This document shows positions 25,467 through 33,600 of a DNA stretch of 64,000 nt, piece after piece. The translations under genes and the position numbers were made by a program. The stretch comes from Rhodobacter sp. (GTDB taxonomy: Bacteria > Pseudomonadota > Alphaproteobacteria > Rhodobacterales > Rhodobacteraceae): contig JAIYAE010000017.1 of NCBI GenBank assembly GCA_027489175.1, forward strand, positions 1 to 64,000, read 5' to 3'. Numbering within the stretch: position 1 is the stretch's first letter; the number at the start of each line of letters is the position of its first letter. The notes beneath the pieces were generated by a model that had not been told where the DNA came from, searched no databases, and was given only the letters and a program-made list of their open reading frames with translations.

Positions 25467-27035
25467 TCAGACCAGCAAGGCGGCCGCCTGCGCCGTCGCT
25501 TCGGGCCGGGCGATCGGGCCATAGCCGTAATCGGGGTCGGTGGCCAGTTCGGGGAAGAGGGTGAACAGCTCTTCCCGCGTTTCACTGTCGTGATCGGCCA
25601 GCGTCGCCGGGCCGGGATGATAGCTTTCGCTCCACACCCCTTCGGCGCGGATGATCTGGTGCCGGTCAAACAGCAGGTGGTGATAGGTCACCGCCACATC
25701 CGGCGCGTCCTGTCGCAGCCGCCCCGCCCGCACAAGGTGCATGGCCTTGACCAGCACCTCATCCACGCCGCAGTAAAGCTCAGCCCGCCAGCCGGTCAGG
25801 TAAAGCCGATGCTGCGGCGACACCGCCAGCGCGCCATGATCGCCCAGGGTCCCCGCCGGAATGCGCACGGCGGCATGCGCCCCTGGCCGTTCCACCCGCC
25901 GCCGGCCATGCCAGCGGACCGCCTGATAGCCGTCATCCAGCGTCAGGACCAGATCCCCCACCGCCACATCCTCAACCCGGACAGGCCCGCGCGCCGTGTC
26001 AATCCGCGCGCCTTCGACAAAGCAGGGCACGACCTGGCCCGTCACAAAGCCGACGTCGGTGATCCCTTCGGCATTCGCGACCTCATAGGAAAAGCTGGCC
26101 TCACCCGGTGTGTCGGAAGGGTCGCTGACGATGGTGATGTTGCCATCCTCGCCCACAACGATGACCAGGCCTGAGGGCAGCATAACTTCGCTTCCCGCAA
26201 CAACCAGCACACCGTTGATCTTGGTGATCGTCAGCGTCCCGCCGCTGGCATCCTTGTCATTGGCCATAAGGTTGACCTCGGTCTTGCCTTCCCAGTCGAC
26301 GGTGAAGGTATCGTCCGAAGCCACGACCGCCGTCTGGATGGAATCCCCCTTGATCAGAAGGTTGCTGTCATAGACCGCATCCCCGCCATCGGCGATGCCG
26401 ATGCGGATGCTGTTGATCTGGCCAGGAATGACGGGGGCCTTCAGCGTCAGGGTGACGGTGAAGCCATCCATTTCCGTGTTGAACTGGTCATTCGCGTTGT
26501 CGATGTAGAGGTCGCCGTTCGACCTCGGGTTGATGTTGTTGATCGACACATCGCCATTCCCCACGGTCAGGATGGCAGGCTTGCCGTTGACCCAGATGCC
26601 AACCGCATCGTTGAAGCCCGAGCCGACGTATTCCAGATACTCCTCGGACGAGAAGGTGATCTGCATCGTCAGGACCGAACCTTCGGGGATGAAATTGGCC
26701 TCGAAGATCGACGCGTCAAAGGTCTTTGCTCCGGCGACGCCGTCCATGTCGCGGTCGCCGTCCATCCCCGTCATGTCCGACGAGCGCGAGGCCGTCTGGT
26801 TCGCCTCGCCTGATGCGTTGGTGAAGTCGTCCGCCCTGCCGGTGGAAAGGATCACGCCGGTGTCGGATGGCACCATCCCCGGAGCGACCTTCAGGCCATC
26901 CGAATAGATCCCGGCCGAGAGCGGGTCACCCCAATAGGTCGCATCCACGATCTTGATGCTGGAGCCGAACATGGCGTCGGCCAGCCGCATGGCATCAACG
27001 CCCGTCTCAACCGGCAGTTTCACTGCATCAACCAT
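25467..27035 (-). CDS. Choice-of-anchor L and Hint domain protein
   Basis: 522 residues, no classical signal peptide. Residues about 10-225 resemble the choice-of-anchor L domain (DPLSAGIYSDG, FSSEEYLEYVGSGFNDAVGIWVNG), an acidic Asp/Gly-rich extracellular module. A beta-sandwich linker follows (about 235-325, cadherin/Ig-like with DKDASGGTLTI). A Hint domain follows from about 335 (PCFVEGARIDTARGPVRVEDV) to about 480. This architecture is common among Rhodobacterales proteins thought to leave by type I secretion. The Hint domain lacks a recognisable downstream extein, so it may act as a C-terminal autoprocessing module. Convergent with dapD, four bases apart. Confidence 0.8.
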   Translation of the reverse strand: MVDAVKLPVETGVDAMRLADAMFGSSIKIVDATYWGDPLSAGIYSDGLKVAPGMVPSDTGVILSTGRADDFTNASGEANQTASRSSDMTGMDGDRDMDGVAGAKTFDASIFEANFIPEGSVLTMQITFSSEEYLEYVGSGFNDAVGIWVNGKPAILTVGNGDVSINNINPRSNGDLYIDNANDQFNTEMDGFTVTLTLKAPVIPGQINSIRIGIADGGDAVYDSNLLIKGDSIQTAVVASDDTFTVDWEGKTEVNLMANDKDASGGTLTITKINGVLVVAGSEVMLPSGLVIVVGEDGNITIVSDPSDTPGEASFSYEVANAEGITDVGFVTGQVVPCFVEGARIDTARGPVRVEDVAVGDLVLTLDDGYQAVRWHGRRRVERPGAHAAVRIPAGTLGDHGALAVSPQHRLYLTGWRAELYCGVDEVLVKAMHLVRAGRLRQDAPDVAVTYHHLLFDRHQIIRAEGVWSESYHPGPATLADHDSETREELFTLFPELATDPDYGYGPIARPEATAQAAALLV

Positions 27036-27187
27036 TTCGTCCCCTGTGCAGCCGTCATGACCACGGCAGGGTGGGTCGAAAATCCTGACAGAAACCTAAG
27101 GCGCCCAAGCGATATGCATAAAATCCTTTGCATTGGCGGCGGCCACCGCCCGTGCTGGCGCCTTCCCCTGACCGCCCCATCGCGCCA

Positions 27188-27216
27188 TTGACAAAGCGGG
27201 CGCCCCCGGCCAATTG
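27188..27216 (+). promoter_or_regulatory. Possible sigma70-type promoter
   Basis: TTGACA (27188-27193), 17 bases, then a poor -10, CAATTG (27211-27216), giving a start about 30 bases before ATG 27253. The rest of 27036-27252 shows nothing else. Confidence 0.35.
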
Positions 27217-27252
27217 CGTTTGATGGCCGAAAGCGGCGGCAAGGGGTTTGGC

Positions 27253-27636
27253 ATGACCAACGCGATGGAAGACGATGCTGCCGATGACGCGGCGGCCGCA
27301 GGTGGAGAGGCCGCGCCGCGCCCGAAGCGGCCGCAGCAGGTCTATACCCTGGTGGTCGAGGTTGGCCGCAAGGCTGGGGACGGATTGCCCGAAAAAGCCA
27401 CGGGCGCTGGCCTTTTGATCTATGCCAGCGGTGTGGATGAGGCTGAGGCGGTCCGCGAAACCGTAGCTATCCTGAAAGAGGCCGACCTTGCACCGCTGGA
27501 GGTGACCGGCCACGGCACGCTGGACGAGCGCCTGAAGGCAGGCGATGAGATCGACCCCGAAGAGCAGGCCCTGATGCAGCGCGCGTTGGCCGAAAACTCG
27601 GTTATCGTGGCCGAGATGACGCCGTTTTTCGATTGA
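27253..27636 (+). CDS. Conserved hypothetical, upstream of dapE
   Basis: 127 residues, not recognised. It has an acidic Ala-rich N-terminus, a basic patch PRPKRPQQ near 26, then a compact alpha/beta domain (YTLVVEVGRKAGDGLPEKATGAG, then VDEAEAVRETVAILKEADLAPLEVTG). No signal peptide. ATG 27253 has AAGGGG upstream and sits downstream of a possible promoter; other in-frame starts are 27214 and 27223. It precedes dapE by 88 bases on the same strand, so the two may be co-transcribed. Confidence 0.65.
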   Translation: MTNAMEDDAADDAAAAGGEAAPRPKRPQQVYTLVVEVGRKAGDGLPEKATGAGLLIYASGVDEAEAVRETVAILKEADLAPLEVTGHGTLDERLKAGDEIDPEEQALMQRALAENSVIVAEMTPFFD

Positions 27637-27724
27637 ATCGCCTGGCCTGCGCTCTCCCCTTGCAGTTGCAGAGGCCCACAGAAGCCGCTAGGGGACCTCA
27701 ATCAAAAAACGCACGGAACGCTGC

Positions 27725-28876
27725 ATGCCCCTGACCCCGCTTGACCCCGTCGATCTGACCGCCCGGCTGATCCGCTGCCCCTCGGTCACGCCGGCTGAAG
27801 GCGGGGCGGTTGCGCTTCTGGCCCAGCTTCTGACCGAGGCGGGCTTTGCCTGCACCCGGGTGGACCGGGGCGGGATTGCCAATCTTTACGCGCGCTGGGG
27901 CAAGCAGGGGGCGAACCGGTCCTTCGGGTTCAACGGGCATACCGATGTGGTCCCGGTGGGCGATGCCGCCGCCTGGACGCATGACCCTTTCGGCGCCGAG
28001 ATTGAAGATGGCGTGATGTATGGCCGGGGGGCCTGCGACATGAAATCCGGCGTCGCGGCCTTCGTCGCGGCGGCGGTGGATTTCGTGAAGGATACCCCCC
28101 CCGATGGCGCAGTCATCATCACCATCACCGGCGATGAGGAGGGTGAGGGCAAGGATGGCACCATCGCGATCCTCGACTGGATGGCCTTCAACGGCGAACG
28201 GATGACCGATTGCCTGGTCGGCGAACCCACTTGCCCGACCGAGATGGGCGAGATGATGAAGATCGGCCGCCGCGGGTCGATGACCGCGCAGATCACCGCA
28301 ACCGGGGTGCAAGGCCACAGCGCCTATCCGCACCGCGCGAAGAACCCGCTTTCCGCCATGGTCAAACTGCTGGCGAAGCTGGACGCCGAGCCCCTTGACC
28401 GCGGCACGCAGCATTTCGACCCTTCGACCCTGGCGATCACCACCGTCGACTGCGGCAATCCGGCCAACAACGTGATCCCGGCACGGGCGACTGCAACCGT
28501 CAACATCCGCTTCAACGACACCCATTCCGGTGAGACGCTGTCCTCGTGGCTGCGGAGTGAGGCAGAAGCCGTGGCCGAAGCTACGGGGGTAGAGATTGCG
28601 CTGAAGATTTCCATCTCGGGCGAGGCGTTCCTGACCCCGCCGGGCGAATTGTCGGCGCTCGTGGCGGCGGCAGTGCAGGCGGAAACCGGGCGGAAACCTG
28701 TGGCTTCCACCTCGGGCGGCACATCGGACGCGCGCTTTGTCAAGGATCACTGCCCGGTGGTGGAATTCGGTCTGGTCGGCAAGACGATGCATCAGGTCGA
28801 TGAGCGGGTGGAGGTCGCGCATATCCATACCCTGAAGGCGATCTATGGCCGCATCCTGCGGGACTATTTCGCGTGA
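27725..28876 (+). CDS. dapE: Succinyl-diaminopimelate desuccinylase
   Basis: 383 residues, M20 metallopeptidase family. It removes succinate from N-succinyl-LL-diaminopimelate in lysine and cell-wall precursor synthesis. Metal-site motifs are [13 protein letters not shown] near 68, [11 protein letters not shown] near 99, [13 protein letters not shown] near 134 and [11 protein letters not shown] near 163; the C-terminal His is in GKTMHQVDE. The MKSG and [10 protein letters not shown] segments are typical of DapE. It overlaps the next gene by GTGA (28873-28876). Confidence 0.96.
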   Translation: MPLTPLDPVDLTARLIRCPSVTPAEGGAVALLAQLLTEAGFACTRVDRGGIANLYARWGKQGANRSFGFNGHTDVVPVGDAAAWTHDPFGAEIEDGVMYGRGACDMKSGVAAFVAAAVDFVKDTPPDGAVIITITGDEEGEGKDGTIAILDWMAFNGERMTDCLVGEPTCPTEMGEMMKIGRRGSMTAQITATGVQGHSAYPHRAKNPLSAMVKLLAKLDAEPLDRGTQHFDPSTLAITTVDCGNPANNVIPARATATVNIRFNDTHSGETLSSWLRSEAEAVAEATGVEIALKISISGEAFLTPPGELSALVAAAVQAETGRKPVASTSGGTSDARFVKDHCPVVEFGLVGKTMHQVDERVEVAHIHTLKAIYGRILRDYFA

Positions 28877-29292
28877 TCCGCATCGAAGTGACCCGCGACA
28901 TCGCCACCTGCCGCGCCCTGCGGCGTGAAGTGTTCATCGAAGAACAGGGCGTCAGCGAAGCGGATGAGGTGGACGATCAGGACGACGCAGCCATCCACCT
29001 CTTGGCCCATGACGGCGATGCCCCGGTCGGCACCGCGCGGCTGCTCCTCAAGGGGGAAACCGGCAAGATCGGCCGGGTCTGCGTGCGGGCCCCGGCGCGG
29101 GGCACTGGGCTTGGCGCGGCGCTGATCCGCGCCGCCCTTGAGGTCTTGCGGCAGCAGCCGGGGGTCACCGTCGCGGCACTTGGGGCGCAATCCCATGCGA
29201 CGGGCTTTTACGAAAAGCTGGGGTTTCGCGTCGTGGGGGATGAGTTCATCGATGCCGGTATCCCGCACCGCAGCATGATCCTCGACCTGTGA
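28873..29292 (+). CDS. GNAT-family N-acetyltransferase
   Basis: 139 residues, a single GNAT domain of the ElaA/YjcF type. The N-terminal [20 protein letters not shown] is characteristic. The acetyl-CoA-binding loop is [15 protein letters not shown] near 74, and the C-terminal [15 protein letters not shown] is the usual beta-bulge region. Start is GTG overlapping the dapE stop, giving translational coupling. Substrate unknown; its place after dapE does not prove a lysine role. Confidence 0.88.
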   Translation: MIRIEVTRDIATCRALRREVFIEEQGVSEADEVDDQDDAAIHLLAHDGDAPVGTARLLLKGETGKIGRVCVRAPARGTGLGAALIRAALEVLRQQPGVTVAALGAQSHATGFYEKLGFRVVGDEFIDAGIPHRSMILDL

Positions 29293-29394
29293 CATCCTGT
29301 ATCACCGCCGGGCCAAGCCCGGCATCAGGCATTGCTGGCTTTTGCCATTGCCGCCGGGTATCCGGGAACTCTCGCCACCCTGGAAGGATCTGAC

Positions 29395-29787
29395 ATGGAA
29401 TTGCCGGTTTACACCTCGCTCGTCACACTGCTGATTGCGCTTTACTATCTGTGGGTTGCGATCAACGTCAGCATCGTCCGGGGCAAGGTCAAGATTTCCG
29501 CCCCTGCCGTGACCGGCGACCCGCTGTTGGAGCGTGCCTTGCGCGTGCAGATGAACGCGGTGGAAACGGCGCCCGCAATCCTGCCCGCTCTCTGGATGGC
29601 CGCCCTGTGGATGAGCGACCTTTGGGCCGCCGCCCTCGGGCTGGTCTGGGTTCTGGCGCGTGTCGCCTATCTGACGCTTTACATGGCTAACCCGGCCTCA
29701 CGCGGGCCGGCCTTCGGGGCTCAGTTCTTTGCCACCGTGACCTTGATCGGGATGGGCCTTGTGGGCGTGGTGATGGCCCTTCTTTAG
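29395..29787 (+). CDS. MAPEG-family membrane protein
   Basis: 130 residues with four hydrophobic helices. It is a MAPEG-superfamily protein (glutathione and eicosanoid-type membrane enzymes); the ALRVQMNAVETAP segment near 47-59 between helices 1 and 2 is the family signature, with Arg and Asn/Glu in place. Bacterial members are mostly uncharacterised, some having glutathione transferase activity. ATG 29395 has GGAAGGA at good distance. A GC hairpin (about 29307-29323) lies between it and the GNAT gene and may end the dapE operon. Confidence 0.8.
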   Translation: MELPVYTSLVTLLIALYYLWVAINVSIVRGKVKISAPAVTGDPLLERALRVQMNAVETAPAILPALWMAALWMSDLWAAALGLVWVLARVAYLTLYMANPASRGPAFGAQFFATVTLIGMGLVGVVMALL

Positions 29788-29856
29788 CGCCGGGTCAGTC
29801 CAAGCGCGTGGGCCAAGGGGATGGGCTTTGCAGTGGCTTCATGCTAGGCAAGCGGC

Positions 29857-32088
29857 ATGAATAACCTCCCCTCCAAAGACCAGATCCGCCAGTGGATCCG
29901 TGAAAACCCCGGCCTTTCGGCCAAGCGCGACATTGCCAAGGCCTTCGGCATCAAGGGCGATGGCCGGATCGAGCTGAAGCGCCTCTTGCGAGAGCTTGAG
30001 GGCGAAGGCGTGGTCGAAAAGACCATGCGCCGCTTCCATGAAAAGGGCGCCTTGCCCCCTGTGGCCGTGCTGCAGGTCCTGCCGCCGGATGCGGGCGGCG
30101 ATCTTTATGCCCGGCCGCTGGAGGAGGGGGTGGATGACACCCCCCGCATCCTGATCATCCCCAAGAAGGGCGATCCGGCTTTGGGTGGCGGGGACAAGAT
30201 CCTTGCCCGCCTCGCAAAGGTGGACCTTGACGACTACGCCTATGAAGCGCGGCTCATCCGCAAGCTGGGGTCAAACCCGGCCAAGGTCCTGGGCGTCTTC
30301 CGGGTAAATGCCGAGGGTGGCCGGATCACACCGATCGAGAAGGGGTCAGACAAGGAATGGCGCGTGTCGTCGGACCTGACGATGGGTGCCAAGGACGGCG
30401 AACTGGTTGAGGCTGAGGCGATTGGCGCCCGCCGCCTCGGCCTGCCCGCCGCCCGCATCGTGGCGCGGCTGGGCGATCCCTCTGGCCCCCGCGCGGCCAG
30501 CCTGATTGCCATCCACCAGCACGGCATCCCCGACACTTTCCCCGATGCGGTGATCCTTGAGGCTGACCGCGCCGAACCCGTGGGCCTGAAAGGCCGCGAA
30601 GACCTGCGCGACCTGCCGCTTCTGACGATTGACCCGGTCGATGCCCGCGACCGCGATGACGCGGTCATGGCCGAGGCGGACACTGATCCTGGCAACCCGG
30701 GAGGCTTCACCCTCTGGGTCGCCATCGCCGATGTGGCGCATTACGTGACGCCGGGGTCGGCGTTGGACCGTGAGGCGCGCAAACGCGGCAACTCCACCTA
30801 CTTCCCCGACCGCGTCGTGCCGATGCTGCCCGATATCCTGTCGGGCGATCTCTGCAGCCTTCACGAAGGCGTGGACCGCGCCTGCCTTGCCGTGCGCATG
30901 GTGATCGACGCGGACGGCCACAAGCGGGGGCATCGCTTCGTGCGGGGCCTGATGCGGTCGGCAGCCTCGCTGTCCTACGAACGGGTACAGGCCGCCATCG
31001 ACGGGCAACCGGATGAGGTGACGGGGCCCTTGCTGGAGCCTGTGCTGCGGCCCCTTTATGCCGCCTATGCCGCCCTGCAACGCGCCCGCGACCTGCGCCA
31101 GCCGCTGGAATTGGACCTTCCTGAACGCAAGATCGTGCTGGACGACGAAGGAAAGGTCACCTCAGTCGCCTTCAAGGACCGCCTCGACGCCCACAAGCTG
31201 ATCGAAGAATTCATGGTGCTGGCCAACGTCGCCGCCGCCGAGGAATTGATCCGCCTGAAGCACCCCCTCCTCTTCCGCGTCCACGAAGAACCCTCACCGA
31301 TGAAGCTGGACGCCCTGCGTGAGGTCGCCGAAGGCTCCGGCATGACGCTGGCCAAGGGCCAGGTCCTGCAGACGCGGCACCTGAACCGGCTTCTGGAACA
31401 GGCGCAGGGGACGGAGTTTGATGAGCTCATCAACCTCTCCACCCTGCGGTCGATGACCCAAGCCTATTACCACCCCGAGAACTTTGGCCATTTCGGGTTG
31501 GCCTTGCGGAACTATGCCCATTTCACCTCGCCCATCCGGCGCTATTCCGACCTGATCGTCCACCGCGCGCTGATCGCCGGGCACGGCTGGGGAAAGGATG
31601 GCCTTAGCCAATGGGACATCGAGAACCTTGAAGAAACCGGCAAGCTGATCTCGGACGCCGAACGCCGCAGCATGGCGGCAGAGCGGGACACGACCGACCG
31701 CTACCTTGCTGCCTACCTTGCCGACCGCGTAGGGGCCGAATTCGCTGGCCGCATCTCGGGCGTCCAACGTTTCGGGCTGTTCGTGCGGCTGGACGAGACG
31801 GGCGCCGACGGGTTGATCCCGATCCGCGCCGTCGGGCGGGAGTTCTTTCACTATGATGAGGCAAGCCAGACCCTGACCGGGTCTGAGACGGGGGTGACCC
31901 TTGGCATCGGGCAAAAGGTGCTGGTCCGGCTGGCGGAGGCCGTGCCGGTGACCGGTGGCCTGATCCTGGACCTTCTGTCGGTAGAGGGGGCCACCTTGCG
32001 CGCTCCGGTGCGAAAATCGGGCAAGTATCACCCCCGAAAGCCTGCGCAGGCCGAGGCAAAACGGCGGGTGGTGCGCCGGCGGAAATGA
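29857..32088 (+). CDS. rnr: Ribonuclease R
   Basis: 743 residues, the usual size. Processive 3'-5' exoribonuclease acting on structured RNA. Order of domains: N-terminal helix-turn-helix-like region (SKRDIAKAFGIKG-type segment near 22), cold-shock domains about 65-230, RNB catalytic domain about 250-590 with active-site Asp cluster IDPVDARDRDDAV near 263, an S1 RNA-binding domain about 625-710 (AGRISGVQRFGLFVRLDETGADG), and a Lys/Arg-rich tail. ATG 29857 starts the match. A GC hairpin follows the stop. Confidence 0.96.
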   Translation: MNNLPSKDQIRQWIRENPGLSAKRDIAKAFGIKGDGRIELKRLLRELEGEGVVEKTMRRFHEKGALPPVAVLQVLPPDAGGDLYARPLEEGVDDTPRILIIPKKGDPALGGGDKILARLAKVDLDDYAYEARLIRKLGSNPAKVLGVFRVNAEGGRITPIEKGSDKEWRVSSDLTMGAKDGELVEAEAIGARRLGLPAARIVARLGDPSGPRAASLIAIHQHGIPDTFPDAVILEADRAEPVGLKGREDLRDLPLLTIDPVDARDRDDAVMAEADTDPGNPGGFTLWVAIADVAHYVTPGSALDREARKRGNSTYFPDRVVPMLPDILSGDLCSLHEGVDRACLAVRMVIDADGHKRGHRFVRGLMRSAASLSYERVQAAIDGQPDEVTGPLLEPVLRPLYAAYAALQRARDLRQPLELDLPERKIVLDDEGKVTSVAFKDRLDAHKLIEEFMVLANVAAAEELIRLKHPLLFRVHEEPSPMKLDALREVAEGSGMTLAKGQVLQTRHLNRLLEQAQGTEFDELINLSTLRSMTQAYYHPENFGHFGLALRNYAHFTSPIRRYSDLIVHRALIAGHGWGKDGLSQWDIENLEETGKLISDAERRSMAAERDTTDRYLAAYLADRVGAEFAGRISGVQRFGLFVRLDETGADGLIPIRAVGREFFHYDEASQTLTGSETGVTLGIGQKVLVRLAEAVPVTGGLILDLLSVEGATLRAPVRKSGKYHPRKPAQAEAKRRVVRRRK

Positions 32089-32092
32089 CGAA

Positions 32093-32112
32093 GCGGGGTT
32101 TCACACCCCCGC
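32093..32112 (+). terminator. Hairpin after rnr
   Basis: GCGGGG (32093-32098) pairs with CCCCGC (32107-32112) across an eight-base loop, five bases after the rnr stop. No T tract follows, so termination strength is uncertain. Confidence 0.45.
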
Positions 32113-32195
32113 ACCCGCGTGGAGTAGTCCTCAAAAGAGCAAGCGCAAGTTTGGGTCAAATTGTCTGGGTTCGTGAGGCAAAGGTGGGCAGCAGG

Positions 32196-33419
32196 ATGAT
32201 GCGGGCACTGGTTGGGATGATCCTTGCGGCTGTGCTGCAGGGGCCGGTGGTTGCCCAGACGATCCTGCCAGACGCGGTTGAGGGGGCAGGGAAAGAGATG
32301 GGCAGCCAAGCCGGACTTGAAGCCTGGGTCGAGGCGTTCCGCCCGCGCGCCCTGGCAGCGGGGGTGCCTGCGGCGACCTTCGATGCAAGCTTGCGGGGGG
32401 TAGAGTTCAACCCCAAGGTCGTGGAACGCGACCGCAACCAGAATGAGTTTTCCAAGACGATCTGGGATTACCTTGACACCGCCGTATCCGAAGACCGGGT
32501 GGCTTTGGGCCTTAAGGCGATAGCCAAGCACCGTGCCCTTCTTGACCGGATCGCGGCGGAATATGGGGTGGAGGCGGAGATTCTCGCCGCCGTCTGGGGC
32601 CTCGAAAGCGCCTATGGCACCTATCGCGGCGATTTGCCGGTGCTGGGGTCCCTTGCGACGCTGGCCTATGACGGCCGCCGCGCCGCGTTCTTTGAGGCCG
32701 AGTTGATCGCCGCCCTGAAGATCATCGACGGCGGGCATGTGCAGACCTTCACCGGTTCCTGGGCCGGGGCCTCCGGGCATACCCAGTTCATGCCCTCCAG
32801 CTGGGAGGCCTTCGCGGTTGACTTCGACGGCGACGGCAAGCGCAACCTCTGGGGCGAAGATCCGGCCGACGCGCTGGCCTCGACCGCCAATTACCTGCGG
32901 CATTGGGGCTGGACCACGGGCCAACCCTGGGGGCTGGAGGTGACGCTGCCCGAAGGCTTCGACTATGACCAGACGACGGAGCGGGTGGTGAAACCCGTCC
33001 CCGACTGGCAGGCCATGGGCATCCGCACCGCCGCAGGCGCGGACCTGCCCGACCACGGCCCCGGATCGATCCTTCTGCCCGGCGGCCACCGCGGGGCGGC
33101 TTTCCTGATCTTCCCGAACTTCCAGGTGATCGAGAAATACAACACCGCCGACGCCTATATCATCGGCATCGGCCATCTTGCCGACCGCCTGAAAGGCGGC
33201 CCGCCCATCGCAGCCACCTGGCCCCGCGACCTGCGCGCCCTGACCCTTGACGAACGCAAAGAGCTGCAGGACCGCTTGGGCCGCGCCGGCTTTGACCCCG
33301 GCGGCGTCGATGGCCGGATGGGCCCCAAGACCATCGCCGCCGTCAAGGCCTTCCAGAAGGCGCGCGGCCTGATCCCCGACGGCTACCCCAGCCTCGAAAT
33401 CCTCACCCTCCTGCGCTAG
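32196..33419 (+). CDS. Lytic murein transglycosylase, MltB family
   Basis: 407 residues. Signal peptide about 1-20 (ends GPVVAQ). An MltB-type lytic transglycosylase domain (about 35-330) has catalytic Glu in AVWGLESAYGTYRG near 134 and the HTQFMPSSWEAF motif near 196. A C-terminal peptidoglycan-binding domain follows (about 345-405, RLGRAGFDPGGVDGRMGPKT). It cleaves glycan strands to 1,6-anhydromuropeptides in the periplasm. No lipobox, so soluble. Two adjacent ATG codons (32196, 32199) are possible starts. The frame runs upstream into rnr, but the signal peptide fixes the start. Confidence 0.93.
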   Translation: MMRALVGMILAAVLQGPVVAQTILPDAVEGAGKEMGSQAGLEAWVEAFRPRALAAGVPAATFDASLRGVEFNPKVVERDRNQNEFSKTIWDYLDTAVSEDRVALGLKAIAKHRALLDRIAAEYGVEAEILAAVWGLESAYGTYRGDLPVLGSLATLAYDGRRAAFFEAELIAALKIIDGGHVQTFTGSWAGASGHTQFMPSSWEAFAVDFDGDGKRNLWGEDPADALASTANYLRHWGWTTGQPWGLEVTLPEGFDYDQTTERVVKPVPDWQAMGIRTAAGADLPDHGPGSILLPGGHRGAAFLIFPNFQVIEKYNTADAYIIGIGHLADRLKGGPPIAATWPRDLRALTLDERKELQDRLGRAGFDPGGVDGRMGPKTIAAVKAFQKARGLIPDGYPSLEILTLLR

Positions 33420-33429
33420 GCCCTTTCAC

Positions 33430-33456
33430 ATTTGCCCAAATATCCCCGCCGGAGGC
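33430..33456 (+). repeat. CCGCCGGAGGC intergenic repeat
   Basis: A variant copy (ATTTGCCCAAATATCCCCG, then CCGGAGGC) of the element seen at 36553-36586, 36745-36778 and 61024-61056. It lies 10 bases after the transglycosylase stop. Confidence 0.6.
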
Positions 33457-33564
33457 AGCGCCCGAGCCGGTTGCGCGCTTGCGCGCAGAGGCGAGACAAA
33501 AGGCTTGCGCGGCACGCGCTCAATTTGAAAACCGCCGCTGGCCTGAGGGGCGCCAACATGGCAT

Positions 33565-33579
33565 GTTCTATCTTTGTTC
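33565..33579 (+). promoter_or_regulatory. LexA (SOS) box upstream of dnaE2
   Basis: GTTCTATCTTTGTTC is an exact match to the alphaproteobacterial LexA consensus GTTC-N7-GTTC. It ends 21 bases before the dnaE2 ATG at 33601, the position expected for SOS repression. Confidence 0.88.
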
Positions 33580-33600
33580 TTACCCGAGTCGCCGCTTTCC

